This document shows positions 36,019 to 44,605 of a stretch of DNA of 64,000 bases, piece by piece. The first letter of the stretch is position 1. Every line of letters begins with the position of its first letter. The stretch is from the NCBI RefSeq assembly GCF_027922365.1, contig NZ_BSFN01000001.1:571671-635670 (forward strand), written 5' to 3'. The translations under genes were made by a program, and so were the position numbers. This DNA comes from Pseudomonas turukhanskensis. Lineage in GTDB: Bacteria; Pseudomonadota; Gammaproteobacteria; Pseudomonadales; Pseudomonadaceae. Below the pieces are notes generated by a model. The model made no database searches. It had not been told where the DNA came from and saw only the letters and a program-made list of their open reading frames with translations.

Positions 36019-36648
36019 TTATTGCTTCACCAACTCCGGAATCTGCACCGCCAACTTGGCGTTATTCAACGGCGCCCGAATAAACCCGCGCTGGGTGCCA
36101 TCCGGCCCGATCACCACCAGGTTGCCGCTGTGGTCGACGGTGTAATTCTCTTTGCTGGTATCCGCCGGAATAAACGGAATGCTCACCGCATTGGCGAGCT
36201 TCTGAATGTTGCCCAGCTCACCGGTCAGCCCCTGAAACTGCGGGTCGAAGTAGCCCAGGTATTTTTTCAGCTGGTCGGGCGTATCGCGGTTGGGGTCCAC
36301 ACTCACCAACACCACCTGCAGGTTGTCCACTGCCTCCTTGGGCAGCTTGCCTTTCAAATCACGCAGCTGTGCCAACGTAGTGGGGCAGATATCCGGGCAG
36401 AAGGTGTAGCCAAAAAACAGCAGGCTCCATTTGCCCTTCAACTCGTCCACTTGCACGGGCTGGCCGAGCTGATTGGTCAGGGTGAGGTCCGGCAGGGTTC
36501 GGCTTTGTGGCAGCAGGATAATGCCGGCATCGATCATCGCCGCCGGGTCGCCGTGGCCTTTGCCACTGAGCACACGGTTGACGGTAAGGCCAAATACCAA
36601 GGCCACGATGGCGACGAGAATCGCGACGGTAATCTGTTTGCGGGTCAT
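36019..36648 (-). CDS. SCO1/SenC copper chaperone
   Basis: A 209-residue membrane-anchored thioredoxin-fold protein that helps load copper into the CuA site of cytochrome oxidase subunit II. A single N-terminal helix (residues ~7-25) is followed by FFGYTFCPDICPTTLAQL with Cys84 and Cys88, and a later His in VDHSGNLV (near 172); these three bind copper. It belongs with the oxidase assembly genes upstream on the same strand, from which it is separated by the DUF454 and heme oxygenase genes. Confidence 0.93.
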   Translation of the reverse strand: MTRKQITVAILVAIVALVFGLTVNRVLSGKGHGDPAAMIDAGIILLPQSRTLPDLTLTNQLGQPVQVDELKGKWSLLFFGYTFCPDICPTTLAQLRDLKGKLPKEAVDNLQVVLVSVDPNRDTPDQLKKYLGYFDPQFQGLTGELGNIQKLANAVSIPFIPADTSKENYTVDHSGNLVVIGPDGTQRGFIRAPLNNAKLAVQIPELVKQ

Positions 36649-36720
36649 AGGGTGGGCAGCTCGGCAGATCGAAAGGCCAACGGTACCCCATCGCCTGGCG
36701 GACCGAAACCGCCATGCGTT

Positions 36721-37122
36721 TCAGGATTTGCTCTGCTCCGGCCGCGACCAGATCCACGTCGCGCCGACGCTCATGCCCAGCGCTGCAAACGCCACGGACG
36801 GCAAATGGTTCACGGTCAACACCATGATCAGCAATGCCACCAGCATGCTCAGGCTGGCCATCAGTTTGGTGTGCCGGGTGATAACGCCGCCGTCCCGCCA
36901 GTTGCGCAGCAGCGAGCCAAAAACACGCTGGTTTTCCAGCCAGGCCGCCAAGCGCGGCGAACTGCGCGAGGCGGCCCAGGCGGCCAGCAGCACGAATTCG
37001 GTGGTCGGCAGACCGGGGATGATCACGCCCAGCACCGCCAGCCCTAGGCTCAGGTAAGCCAGCGCCAGCCATAGCCAGCGCAGGGGGCGGCGGGGCGGCA
37101 GCGGTTCACAGGCATCAGGCAA
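36721..37122 (-). CDS. DUF454 (YbaN-like) inner-membrane protein
   Basis: About 133 residues with three to four membrane segments. The family signature IPGLPTTEFVLLAAWAASRSSPRL lies near residues 33-56 and ENQRVFGSLLRNWRDGGVI follows. The start is uncertain: the TTG at 37120-37122 gives an 8-base overlap with the end of the heme oxygenase gene, suggesting coupling, whereas the longer frame would run deep into that gene. Function of the family is unknown. Confidence 0.72.
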   Translation of the reverse strand: MPDACEPLPPRRPLRWLWLALAYLSLGLAVLGVIIPGLPTTEFVLLAAWAASRSSPRLAAWLENQRVFGSLLRNWRDGGVITRHTKLMASLSMLVALLIMVLTVNHLPSVAFAALGMSVGATWIWSRPEQSKS

Positions 37123-37708
37123 AAGTGCGTTCCAGGTGGTCGGCAAAACGGTTGAAGGCGGCGATGGCGGCGGCTTCGGCCTGGCGTTCCTGCTCGGCGT
37201 CCAGTACCACGCCATCCAGTGCGGCAACGAACTTCTTCCAGCCTTGCGCGCGGCCGCCTTCAGGCTCACCGAGGTGACGGGCACCGAAGGAGTCGCTGAG
37301 TTGCAGCGCTTCAGCGCGCTTGATCAGAAACGCCGCGCCCAGCTTCGAGCCTTCGGACACGAATACCCACCCCAGCGCCGCGCCCAGGCCGTGCTGCTTA
37401 CCGCGAACCGACTCATCGCCTTCGGGTACAGCGTGGTTGAGATCGGCCAGGTCCAGGCGGGCCTGTTCTACACGGGCACGGCTCGGTAAGTCGTCGACGA
37501 TCTCGGCCAGCTCGGCATTGGTGTAGAGGTTTTCCAGGTCGTACTGGAACAGGTACTGGGCGGCGACGAACTTGGCGAAGTTCTCCCGATTGCCGAACGG
37601 GTCGTGGCTTTTGACCAAGGCATCGAGGCGCGCGTGGGGCTCGTGGGTCAGGGCATTCAGGCGCTGCGAGCGCAGGGCGTGGGAGAGTTCAGGGGCTTGG
37701 GCGGTCAT
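37115..37708 (-). CDS. hemO: Biliverdin-producing heme oxygenase (HemO/PigA type)
   Basis: A 197-residue soluble heme oxygenase that opens heme to biliverdin, iron and CO. It closely resembles P. aeruginosa PigA/HemO: RSQRLNALTHEPHARLD with the proximal His25, FVAAQYLFQYDLE, GWVFVSEGSKLGAAFL, and FGARHLGEPEGGRAQGW. In PigA, Asn19 and Lys132 steer the unusual delta/beta opening. Here the matching Asn18 is kept and the Lys position appears to be Arg131 (alignment from memory). It sits inside the cytochrome oxidase assembly cluster and overlaps DUF454. I see no clear Fur box upstream. Confidence 0.9.
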   Translation of the reverse strand: MTAQAPELSHALRSQRLNALTHEPHARLDALVKSHDPFGNRENFAKFVAAQYLFQYDLENLYTNAELAEIVDDLPSRARVEQARLDLADLNHAVPEGDESVRGKQHGLGAALGWVFVSEGSKLGAAFLIKRAEALQLSDSFGARHLGEPEGGRAQGWKKFVAALDGVVLDAEQERQAEAAAIAAFNRFADHLERTFA

Positions 37709-37835
37709 GGCAGGTCTCGACGAAGTGAGTAGGGGATAAAACCCTGGCTCCTAGAAGACGCTGCAGATGAAAAAATCCTCAATGCGGCCGAGCATGTTTT
37801 TTCGTTTACGCCTGACCGCACTCACCGGACGCGCG

Positions 37836-38732
37836 TTAGCTCACCAGAAAGTAGTGATCCACCAGCAGCGCGATAAACAGCAAAAACAGGTAGTAGATGC
37901 TGTATTTGAAGGTGTTGATCGCCGCATGGGGTTTGCTATCGAAATACAGCACCCAGCTCCACTGCAAAAAGCGCGCGCCGAGCACCACGGCGCAGGCCAG
38001 GTAGAGCAAACCGCTCATGTGAATCACATACGGCATCAGGCTGACGGCCAGCAGCACCAGGGTATAGAGCACGATATGCACCTTGGTGTAATGCTCGCCA
38101 TGGGTGACCGGCAGCATGGGGATATCGGCCTTGGCGTATTCGGCTTTGCGGTGGATGGCCAGGGCCCAGAAGTGCGGCGGCGTCCAGGCGAAAATGATCA
38201 GTACCAGCAGCAACGGTTCGGCGCTGATATGGCCGGTGACCGCTACCCATCCCAGCAGTGGCGGAGCGGCGCCAGCGAGGCCGCCGATAACGATATTCTG
38301 CGGCGTGGCGCGCTTGAGAAAGCCGGTGTAGAGCACGGCATAGCCAAGCAGCGAGGCGAGGGTCAGCCAGGCGGTCAGCTCGTTGGTAAAGGCCAGCAAC
38401 ACCGCCAGGCCGAGTACCGACAAGGCCATGGCGAAGGTGAGTGCCGCTACCGGCGAAACCCGCCCCTCGGCCAACGGGCGTTTATGGGTGCGGGCCATCA
38501 CCGCGTCGATGCGCCGGTCCACCACATGGTTCACCGCCGCCGCGCCACCGGCACACAGGGCGATGCCCAGGTTGCCGAATACCACTACGGTCCACGGCAC
38601 CCCGGCGCGGGTGGCGAGGAACATGCCGACCAGTGAGGTGATCAGCATCAGCACCACTACCTTGGGCTTGGTGAGCTCCAGGTAGTCGCGCCAAAGCGCT
38701 TGGCTGTGACCTTCGCTGAGTAGAGTAGCCAT
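37836..38732 (-). CDS. cyoE: Heme O synthase (protoheme IX farnesyltransferase)
   Basis: A 298-residue UbiA-family prenyltransferase with about nine membrane helices that adds a farnesyl group to heme B, giving heme O for the oxidase. [20 protein letters not shown] opens the protein, [20 protein letters not shown] near 68-87 is the Asp-rich prenyl-diphosphate site, and [11 protein letters not shown] near 184 is the second conserved loop. ctaA lies 24 bases upstream on the same strand, so heme O and heme A synthesis are co-transcribed. The name ctaB is a synonym. Confidence 0.96.
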   Translation of the reverse strand: MATLLSEGHSQALWRDYLELTKPKVVVLMLITSLVGMFLATRAGVPWTVVVFGNLGIALCAGGAAAVNHVVDRRIDAVMARTHKRPLAEGRVSPVAALTFAMALSVLGLAVLLAFTNELTAWLTLASLLGYAVLYTGFLKRATPQNIVIGGLAGAAPPLLGWVAVTGHISAEPLLLVLIIFAWTPPHFWALAIHRKAEYAKADIPMLPVTHGEHYTKVHIVLYTLVLLAVSLMPYVIHMSGLLYLACAVVLGARFLQWSWVLYFDSKPHAAINTFKYSIYYLFLLFIALLVDHYFLVS

Positions 38733-38756
38733 GGCGTCTCTCCTTCTTTTTATTGT

Positions 38757-39788
38757 TTAGGTAGCCGACTGGCTGACCCAATTTTTTGCCGCTGCGCGCG
38801 CCGGGTTGGCGGCTATGCGCAGGCGGTAATTCAACAAAACCGTGGTCAGTAGCAGCAGCGCGCCACCGGCGTTATGGGCTACCGCAACCGCCAGTGGTAG
38901 GTGCAGCAACACGTTGCTCACTCCCAGGCTGACCTGCACCGCCAGTGCCAGTACCAGCAAACCGGCCAACCTGCCGTGCCCGGCGCGTTGCAGTTGCCAG
39001 GCCAGCGCCAGCAGCACCAGGGTGACCAGCAGGGCGCCCAGGCGATGGGTGAAATGAATGGCGGTGCGCGCATCGCTATCGAGTTGGCCGCCTAAGTAGT
39101 TGGGGCCGATGTGCTGGCTCAGGTGAAAGCCGTTGGCAAAATCCATGGTCGGCCACCACTGGCCGTGGCAGGTGGGCAAGTCGATGCAGGCGACCGCCGC
39201 ATAGTTGGAACTGACCCAGCCGCCGAGGGCGACTTGTCCAATCACCACAAGCAAACCCACCGCCGCCAGACGCCGCAAATGCACCGGTACGCTAGGCAGG
39301 CTCGCGAACCGGCCAGACAAGCGCAGGGTCAGCAAAAACAGCAGGGCGAGGGTGGTAAAACCACCGAGCAAATGCGCGGTCACTACCTGCGGCCAGAGCT
39401 TCAGGGTCACGGTCCACATCCCGAATGCGGCCTGCGCCACCACCACGCCAAGCAGCAACAGCGGCAGTTTCAGCGGCTGTCCGGGCGTACCGCGATTGCG
39501 CACGGCCACCGCCGCCAAAGCCAGGATCATCAGGCCCAGGGTGCCGGCGAAATAGCGGTGAATCATCTCGTTCCAGCCCTTGTGCGCTTCCACCGGCGCA
39601 TGGGGGAAATTGGCTTCGGCGTGGGCCAGCTGGGCTTCGCTGGCCGGCACGCTGATAAAGCCGTAGCAGCCCGGCCAGTCGGGGCAGCCGAGGCCGGCGT
39701 GGGTCAGGCGGGTATAGGCACCGAGCAACACCACCACCATTGCCAGAAGGGTGGCGAGCAGCGCGAGGCGATATCCGGGTTTGGCCAT
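38757..39788 (-). CDS. ctaA: Heme A synthase (COX15/CtaA)
   Basis: A 343-residue membrane protein with about eight helices that oxidises heme O to heme A. Conserved features: YTRLTHAGLGCPDWPGCYGF near residues 25-44 with a Cys pair, HRYFAGTLG near 77, VTAHLLGG near 138, and IHFTHRLGALLV near 242, which supply heme-ligating His. The ATG at 39786-39788 was chosen because GGGGACGG precedes it and it starts the first helix; the longer frame adds a non-conserved polar tail. It is followed by cyoE. Confidence 0.94.
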   Translation of the reverse strand: MAKPGYRLALLATLLAMVVVLLGAYTRLTHAGLGCPDWPGCYGFISVPASEAQLAHAEANFPHAPVEAHKGWNEMIHRYFAGTLGLMILALAAVAVRNRGTPGQPLKLPLLLLGVVVAQAAFGMWTVTLKLWPQVVTAHLLGGFTTLALLFLLTLRLSGRFASLPSVPVHLRRLAAVGLLVVIGQVALGGWVSSNYAAVACIDLPTCHGQWWPTMDFANGFHLSQHIGPNYLGGQLDSDARTAIHFTHRLGALLVTLVLLALAWQLQRAGHGRLAGLLVLALAVQVSLGVSNVLLHLPLAVAVAHNAGGALLLLTTVLLNYRLRIAANPARAAAKNWVSQSAT

Positions 39789-39799
39789 CGTCCGTCCCC

Positions 39800-40387
39800 T
39801 TAGCCGATGTTCGACAGTTTCAGTAGCAGGCGCAGGTCGTTGAGAATCGCCTTGCCTTTGGTTTTGGCGTCGTAGCGCAGCACCAGATTGCCGTGCGGAT
39901 CGATCAGCCACAGCTGCGGTTCCACGCCGGTGGCCGGCGTAGTGTTGCTGTAGGCCTGGGTGTCGAGGCCGTAGCGATTCAGGCGTGGGTAGTCGCGGGC
40001 CAGTTCGGCGTTGTAGGCCTCGCTCACCGGTTGCGCGGTGGCCAAGCCGTGGGTGGCGCGAGACGCTTCACGGCCCAGGCCGATCTGGATTTGCCGGGCC
40101 AGGTACACCAACTGGCGGCAGTCGTCAGCGCAGGTGGCCGGAGCGGTGACGACGATCTGCCAGGTAGCGGCGTCATCACCCTGAATGCCGAGGTCGGTGC
40201 GGCTGACGCCATTGCCGATCAACTCGCCGCTGTAATTGCGGCCTTCCGGCACCCAGAAGCGAAACTGGTACATACAGGTGGCCAACACCATCGGGCCGAT
40301 GGTCAGCACGAGCAGCAGAATCAACTGCAAGCGGCCTTGGCGGCGCGGTGGTAGCTGATGGTTTGGCATGGGCATGGCTGGATTCAT
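39800..40387 (-). CDS. SCO-like thioredoxin-fold protein in the oxidase cluster (PA0111-type)
   Basis: A 195-residue protein with one membrane anchor (~19-38) and a periplasmic domain. Usually left as hypothetical, it has APATCADDCRQLVYLARQ with Cys86-x3-Cys90 and a late LWLIDPHGNLVLRYDAKTKG with His165, the same CxxxC plus His layout as SCO proteins. This suggests a copper- or thiol-handling role in cytochrome oxidase assembly. It overlaps the end of the SURF1 gene (ATGA) and lies just upstream of ctaA. Confidence 0.75.
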   Translation of the reverse strand: MNPAMPMPNHQLPPRRQGRLQLILLLVLTIGPMVLATCMYQFRFWVPEGRNYSGELIGNGVSRTDLGIQGDDAATWQIVVTAPATCADDCRQLVYLARQIQIGLGREASRATHGLATAQPVSEAYNAELARDYPRLNRYGLDTQAYSNTTPATGVEPQLWLIDPHGNLVLRYDAKTKGKAILNDLRLLLKLSNIG

Positions 40388-41154
40388 TGTTGTTCTCCCA
40401 GAATTGGCTCGTGCTTGGGTGCGGCGTGAAAGCCGAAGTAGACAAAGAGACCGAGCAGCGCCGCGGCCAGGGCGAACCACTGCACGGCATAGGCCTGATG
40501 GCGCTCCGGCCCCATGGCTACCACCGGCCAGTCAGCCTGGTAGGCGGCGGGGCTGGGTTCCAGGCGCACTTCATAGGCCAGGCCTGTGCGCCCCAATTGC
40601 TGCCACAGCGCCTGCGGGTGCACGGCGTTGACCAATAGGGGCCACTGGTCGCTGTGGGCATCGGCTTGCAGTTGGAAGCTGGCGCCGGGCGGCACATACA
40701 CCCAGGCGTCCAGGCTCTCCAGGGTTGGCGGCGTAGTGTAGTGCGCTGCGGTGCGCCGGTCGGGCCACGGCAACCAGCCACGGTTGACCAGCAGCCAGAG
40801 GTTGCTGGCCTGGTCGTAGAAGGGTTGCAACAGCTCGACGCCGGCCTGGCCATCGCGGGTGCGGTTATCCAGCAGCACGCTGTGCTCTGCGTCGAAATGG
40901 CCGCTCAGGTGTACGCGCCGGTAGGCTTTGTCGGCGGTGTTTTCCAGTTGGCTGATGGGCATCGGCTCGGCAGTGCGGCGAGCGTCATAGCTGGCCAGCA
41001 AGTGGCGTTTTTCCTCGGCCCGCGCCAGTTGCCAGAACCCCAGCATCACCAGCACCGGCAACAGCACGGCCACCACCAGGGTCGGCAACCAGCCGGGGCG
41101 AAAGCGCCTCAACGGTTGCGCCCGAACGGCGCTGGGTGACTGGCTATACTCCAC
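40384..41154 (-). CDS. SURF1 family cytochrome oxidase assembly protein
   Basis: A 256-residue inner-membrane protein with two helices, near residues 23-44 and 221-242, and a periplasmic domain between them. SURF1 helps insert heme A into subunit I. Signatures: LGFWQLARAEEKRHLLA near 38-54, LLDNRTRDGQAGVELLQPF near 93, and LLVNRGWLPW near 121. The start is GTG with AAGGGG six bases upstream; the closest ATG is out of frame. It begins the leftward assembly operon and is divergent from the DUF2909 gene. Confidence 0.92.
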   Translation of the reverse strand: MEYSQSPSAVRAQPLRRFRPGWLPTLVVAVLLPVLVMLGFWQLARAEEKRHLLASYDARRTAEPMPISQLENTADKAYRRVHLSGHFDAEHSVLLDNRTRDGQAGVELLQPFYDQASNLWLLVNRGWLPWPDRRTAAHYTTPPTLESLDAWVYVPPGASFQLQADAHSDQWPLLVNAVHPQALWQQLGRTGLAYEVRLEPSPAAYQADWPVVAMGPERHQAYAVQWFALAAALLGLFVYFGFHAAPKHEPILGEQQ

Positions 41155-41187
41155 TGCATTCCCCTTCCCATTGGCGAGACTCGCACC

Positions 41188-41391
41188 ATGCTCAAAGCGG
41201 CAATCGTGTTCATGCTGTTGGCCACCATCGTCAGTCTGTTCAGCGGCCTGTTCTTTCTGGTCAAGGACCAGGGCAACTCATCCCGGCTGGTCAATGCGCT
41301 GACCGTGCGTGTGGTGCTGGCGGCGCTGACCTTGGCGTTGGTCACCTGGGGTTTCTACAGCGGCCAGTTGGTCACCCACGCGACGTGGTAA
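41188..41391 (+). CDS. DUF2909 twin-transmembrane protein
   Basis: A 67-residue protein with two hydrophobic helices (IVFMLLATIVSLFSGLFFLV and a second from ~40 to 57) joined by a short polar loop KDQGNSSRLV. Proteins of this family always sit beside cytochrome c oxidase genes in pseudomonads and presumably assist its assembly or stability. It is transcribed opposite to the rest of the cluster, with its start 33 bases from that of SURF1. Confidence 0.88.
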   Translation: MLKAAIVFMLLATIVSLFSGLFFLVKDQGNSSRLVNALTVRVVLAALTLALVTWGFYSGQLVTHATW

Positions 41392-41407
41392 TGCGTTTTG
41401 CTGGGTA

Positions 41408-41482
41408 CCGCTCGGTGCGCGGAGCACACCCTACAAAAGCACACCGCGCTCCTTCGTAGGGTGTGCTCCGCGCACCAAGCGG
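41408..41482. repeat. Family B inverted repeat between the DUF2909 gene and coxC
   Basis: Arms 41408-41434 and 41456-41482 (27 bases) pair with one mismatch; the inner part reads GTAGGGTGTGCTCCGCGCACC. The 21-base loop is AAAAGCACACCGCGCTCCTTC. It separates two convergent genes and likely ends transcription from both, though no T run follows. Confidence 0.85.
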
Positions 41483-41483
41483 T

Positions 41484-42407
41484 TCACAGCACATACACAA
41501 AAATAAACAGCCCCACCCACACCACATCCACGAAGTGCCAGTACCAACTGGCCGCCTCGAACCCGAAGTGCTGTTTCTCGTCGAAATGGCCTTTCATGAT
41601 GCGCAGCAGCATCACCGCCAGAATCAGCGTGCCGATGGTGACGTGGGCGCCGTGAAAGCCGGTGAGCATAAAGAACGTGGCGCCGTAGATGCCCGAACCC
41701 AGGGTCAGCCCCAGCTCGTGGTAGGCCTCCACGTACTCGGTCACCTGCAAGGCCAGAAAGCACACGCCGAGCAGAATCGTCAGCCCCAGCCAGGCCTTGA
41801 GTGCGCCGCGTTTGCCGTGGCGCAGGGCATGGTGGGCGAGGGTGACGGTGACACTGGAACTCACCAGCAAGATGGTATTGATCAGCGGCAGGTGCCACGG
41901 GTCTATCACATCTTTTGGCGGTGGAAACAGCGTGGGATCGGGGGTGTGCAGCAGCGGCCAGGTGTACTCGAAGTTAGGCCAGAGCATATGGGCCACGCCT
42001 TTGGCGCCTTCACCGCCCAGCCACGGGCCGGCCCAGGCACGCACATAGAACAGCGCGCCGAAGAAGGCGATAAAGAACATCACCTCGGAGAAGATGAACC
42101 AGCTCATGCCCCAGCGGAACGAGCGGTCCATCTGCGTGCTGTACAGGCCCTGGCGGCTCTCCTTGATCACCGCGCTGAACCAGCCGAACAGCATGTACGC
42201 CACCAGCAACCCGCCGATGGAAAAAATCAGCGGCCCGTGTGATTCCGGGCGCGCGGCCTTGAGGTCGTTGAACCAGGTGCCCAGGCCGTACATGGTGGTG
42301 AGCATGCCGATGGTGGCAATGATCGGCCACTTGCTCTGGGCCGGAACGTAGTAGTGCTCGTAGTCGGAGTTGGGGCTCTTTGGCAGGGCCTCGTCGTGCG
42401 TCGCCAT
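41484..42407 (-). CDS. coxC: Cytochrome c oxidase subunit III
   Basis: A 307-residue integral membrane subunit with seven predicted helices. An N-terminal YYVPAQSKWPIIATIGMLTTMYG is typical of this form. SEVMFFIAFFGALFY near 118 contains the conserved Glu of the proton-uptake region, and the C-terminal third has GFHGAHVTIG near 255 with the family's His-Gly pair. It is the last gene of the leftward coxB-ctaD-cox11-coxC operon. AAGGAG precedes the ATG. ctaE is a synonym. Confidence 0.96.
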   Translation of the reverse strand: MATHDEALPKSPNSDYEHYYVPAQSKWPIIATIGMLTTMYGLGTWFNDLKAARPESHGPLIFSIGGLLVAYMLFGWFSAVIKESRQGLYSTQMDRSFRWGMSWFIFSEVMFFIAFFGALFYVRAWAGPWLGGEGAKGVAHMLWPNFEYTWPLLHTPDPTLFPPPKDVIDPWHLPLINTILLVSSSVTVTLAHHALRHGKRGALKAWLGLTILLGVCFLALQVTEYVEAYHELGLTLGSGIYGATFFMLTGFHGAHVTIGTLILAVMLLRIMKGHFDEKQHFGFEAASWYWHFVDVVWVGLFIFVYVL

Positions 42408-42434
42408 CTTATTGTTCTCCTTGTTCTACACCGC

Positions 42435-42980
42435 TTACCGGGCCGCAACGGGCGCATGGCGAGCGGTGATGTCGAACAGCGTGTAACCGAGGGTCAGGTG
42501 GTAGACATCCTTGGGCAGATCACGGTCGACGATGAAGCGCACCTTCATTTCTACGCGTTCACCGGGTTGCAGCACTTGCTGGTTGAAACAGAAGCAGGCG
42601 GTCTTGTGGAAATAGGCCGCTGCCTCGGACGGCGACACGCTGGGAATCGCCTGCGCCGTCATGGGTTTGTCGGTAGGGTTTTGAGCAATGAAGGTCATCT
42701 CGTTGACGGCCCCCGGGTGCACCACCAGGTCGGCCGATACCGGGCGGAACTCCCAGACCATATCGGCCGCATTGGTGGCCATGAACTGCACCTTCACTTG
42801 CCGCGCTTCGTCCACCTGCTGTTGAGCGCCCTGGTACTGCCCGGACGTTTTGCCATTGATGCCGAAGGCCTTGCACATCACGTCGTAGATCGGCACCAGG
42901 GCAAAACCGAAGGCGAACATCACCACCACCAGTAGCAGCAGGCGGGTAACCAGTTTTTTGGTGGCGATGCCTTCACTCAT
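42435..42980 (-). CDS. ctaG: Cytochrome c oxidase assembly protein Cox11
   Basis: A 181-residue membrane-anchored copper chaperone that delivers CuB to subunit I. One N-terminal helix (~9-31) is followed by VPIYDVMCKAFGINGKT, and HKTACFCFNQQVLQPGE near 125-141 holds the copper-binding CFCF motif. It sits between ctaD and coxC, the usual proteobacterial order. The Cox11 type should not be confused with the Bacillus CtaG of the same name. Confidence 0.95.
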   Translation of the reverse strand: MSEGIATKKLVTRLLLLVVVMFAFGFALVPIYDVMCKAFGINGKTSGQYQGAQQQVDEARQVKVQFMATNAADMVWEFRPVSADLVVHPGAVNEMTFIAQNPTDKPMTAQAIPSVSPSEAAAYFHKTACFCFNQQVLQPGERVEMKVRFIVDRDLPKDVYHLTLGYTLFDITARHAPVAAR

Positions 42981-42987
42981 AGCGTGT

Positions 42988-44595
42988 TCACTTCACTTCC
43001 GGTGGGGTGGTAAAGGTGTGGTAAGGCGCCGGAGACGGAATGGTCCACTCCAGGCCATCGGCGCCATCCCACGGTTTGGCCGGGGCCGGTTTGCCGCCGC
43101 GGATGCACTTGATGACGATAAACAGAAACAGGAACTGGGTGGCGCCAAAGCTGAAGGCGCCAATCGAAGACACCATGTTGAAGTCGGCGAACTGCAGGTT
43201 GTAGTCCGGGATGCGTCGCGGCATGCCGGCCAACCCCACAAAGTGCATCGGGAAGAAGGCCATGTTCATGCCCACGAACGACAGCCAGAAGTGCAGCTTG
43301 CCGAGGGTTTCGTCGTACATGTGCCCGGTCCACTTAGGCAGCCAGTAATACGCCGAGGCGAAGATACCGAAGATCGCCCCCGGCACCAGAACATAGTGGA
43401 AGTGCGCCACCACAAAGTAGGTGTCGTGGTACTGGAAGTCCGCCGGGGCAATGGCCAGCATGAGCCCGGAGAACCCGCCGATGGTGAACAGAATCACGAA
43501 GGCCACGGCAAACAGCATCGGCGTTTCGAAGGTCAGCGAGCCCTGCCACATGGTGGTGACCCAGTTGAACACCTTCACCCCGGTGGGCACGGCGATCAGC
43601 AGGGTGGCGTACATAAAGAACAGCTCGCCCACCAGCGGTATGCCGACCACGAACATGTGGTGAGCCCAGACGATAAAGGACAGAAACGCGATGGACGCCG
43701 TGGCGTAAACCATCGAGGTGTAACCAAACAGCGGCTTGCGCGAGAAGGCAGGAATGATCGAGCTGACCGCCCCGAAGGCCGGAAGAATCATGATGTACAC
43801 CTCGGGGTGGCCGAAGAACCAGAACACATGCTGGAACAACACCGGGTCACCGCCGCCGGCTGCACTGAAGAAGCTGGTGCCGAAGTGGATATCCATCAGC
43901 ATCATGGTCACGCAGCCGGCCAGTACCGGCATCACCGCAATCAGCAGAAAGGCGGTGATCAGCCAGGTCCAGACGAACAGCGGCATCTTCATCAAGGTCA
44001 TGCCGGGGGCACGCAGGTTGAGGATGGTGGCGATCACGTTGATCGCGCCCATGATCGAACTGATGCCCATCAGGTGGATGGCGAAGATAAAGAACGTCAC
44101 GCTTTCCGGGGCGTAAGTGGTAGATAGCGGCGCGTAGAACGTCCAGCCAAAGTTCGGCCCGCCGCCGGCGGTGAACAAGGTGCTGATCAACAGGCCGAAG
44201 GCCGCCGGCAGCAGCCAGAAGCTGAAGTTGTTCATCCGTGGCAGGGCCATGTCCGGCGCCCCGACCATCAGCGGAATCATCCAGTTGGCCAGGCCAACAA
44301 ACGCCGGCATCACCGCACCGAAGACCATCACCAGGCCGTGCATGGTGGTCATCTGGTTGAAGAACGCCGGCTCGACAATTTGCAGCCCGGGCTGGAACAG
44401 CTCGGCGCGAATCACCATGGCGAAGGAGCCGCCAATCAGAAACATCGCAAAGCTGAACCACAGGTACATGGTGCCGATGTCTTTGTGGTTGGTGGTCAAC
44501 ACCCAGCGCATCAGACCCTTGGCCGGCCCGTGATGCCCGTGGTCGTGGTGGTGGTCTGTATGCCCAGCATGGCCAGGCTCAATCACTGCACTCAT
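42988..44595 (-). CDS. ctaD: Cytochrome c oxidase subunit I (aa3 type)
   Basis: A 535-residue catalytic subunit with twelve predicted helices holding heme a and the heme a3-CuB centre. A His-rich N-terminus (HTDHHHDHGHHG) precedes MRWVLTTNHKDIGTMYLWF. WFFGHPEVYIMILPAFG near 265-281 carries the CuB His and the cross-linked Tyr, marking an A1-type oxidase with a K-channel Tyr. VAHFHYVLV near 400 supplies the heme His ligands. It follows coxB by 10 bases. Confidence 0.98.
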   Translation of the reverse strand: MSAVIEPGHAGHTDHHHDHGHHGPAKGLMRWVLTTNHKDIGTMYLWFSFAMFLIGGSFAMVIRAELFQPGLQIVEPAFFNQMTTMHGLVMVFGAVMPAFVGLANWMIPLMVGAPDMALPRMNNFSFWLLPAAFGLLISTLFTAGGGPNFGWTFYAPLSTTYAPESVTFFIFAIHLMGISSIMGAINVIATILNLRAPGMTLMKMPLFVWTWLITAFLLIAVMPVLAGCVTMMLMDIHFGTSFFSAAGGGDPVLFQHVFWFFGHPEVYIMILPAFGAVSSIIPAFSRKPLFGYTSMVYATASIAFLSFIVWAHHMFVVGIPLVGELFFMYATLLIAVPTGVKVFNWVTTMWQGSLTFETPMLFAVAFVILFTIGGFSGLMLAIAPADFQYHDTYFVVAHFHYVLVPGAIFGIFASAYYWLPKWTGHMYDETLGKLHFWLSFVGMNMAFFPMHFVGLAGMPRRIPDYNLQFADFNMVSSIGAFSFGATQFLFLFIVIKCIRGGKPAPAKPWDGADGLEWTIPSPAPYHTFTTPPEVK

Positions 44596-44605
44596 GATGG
44601 GTCTC

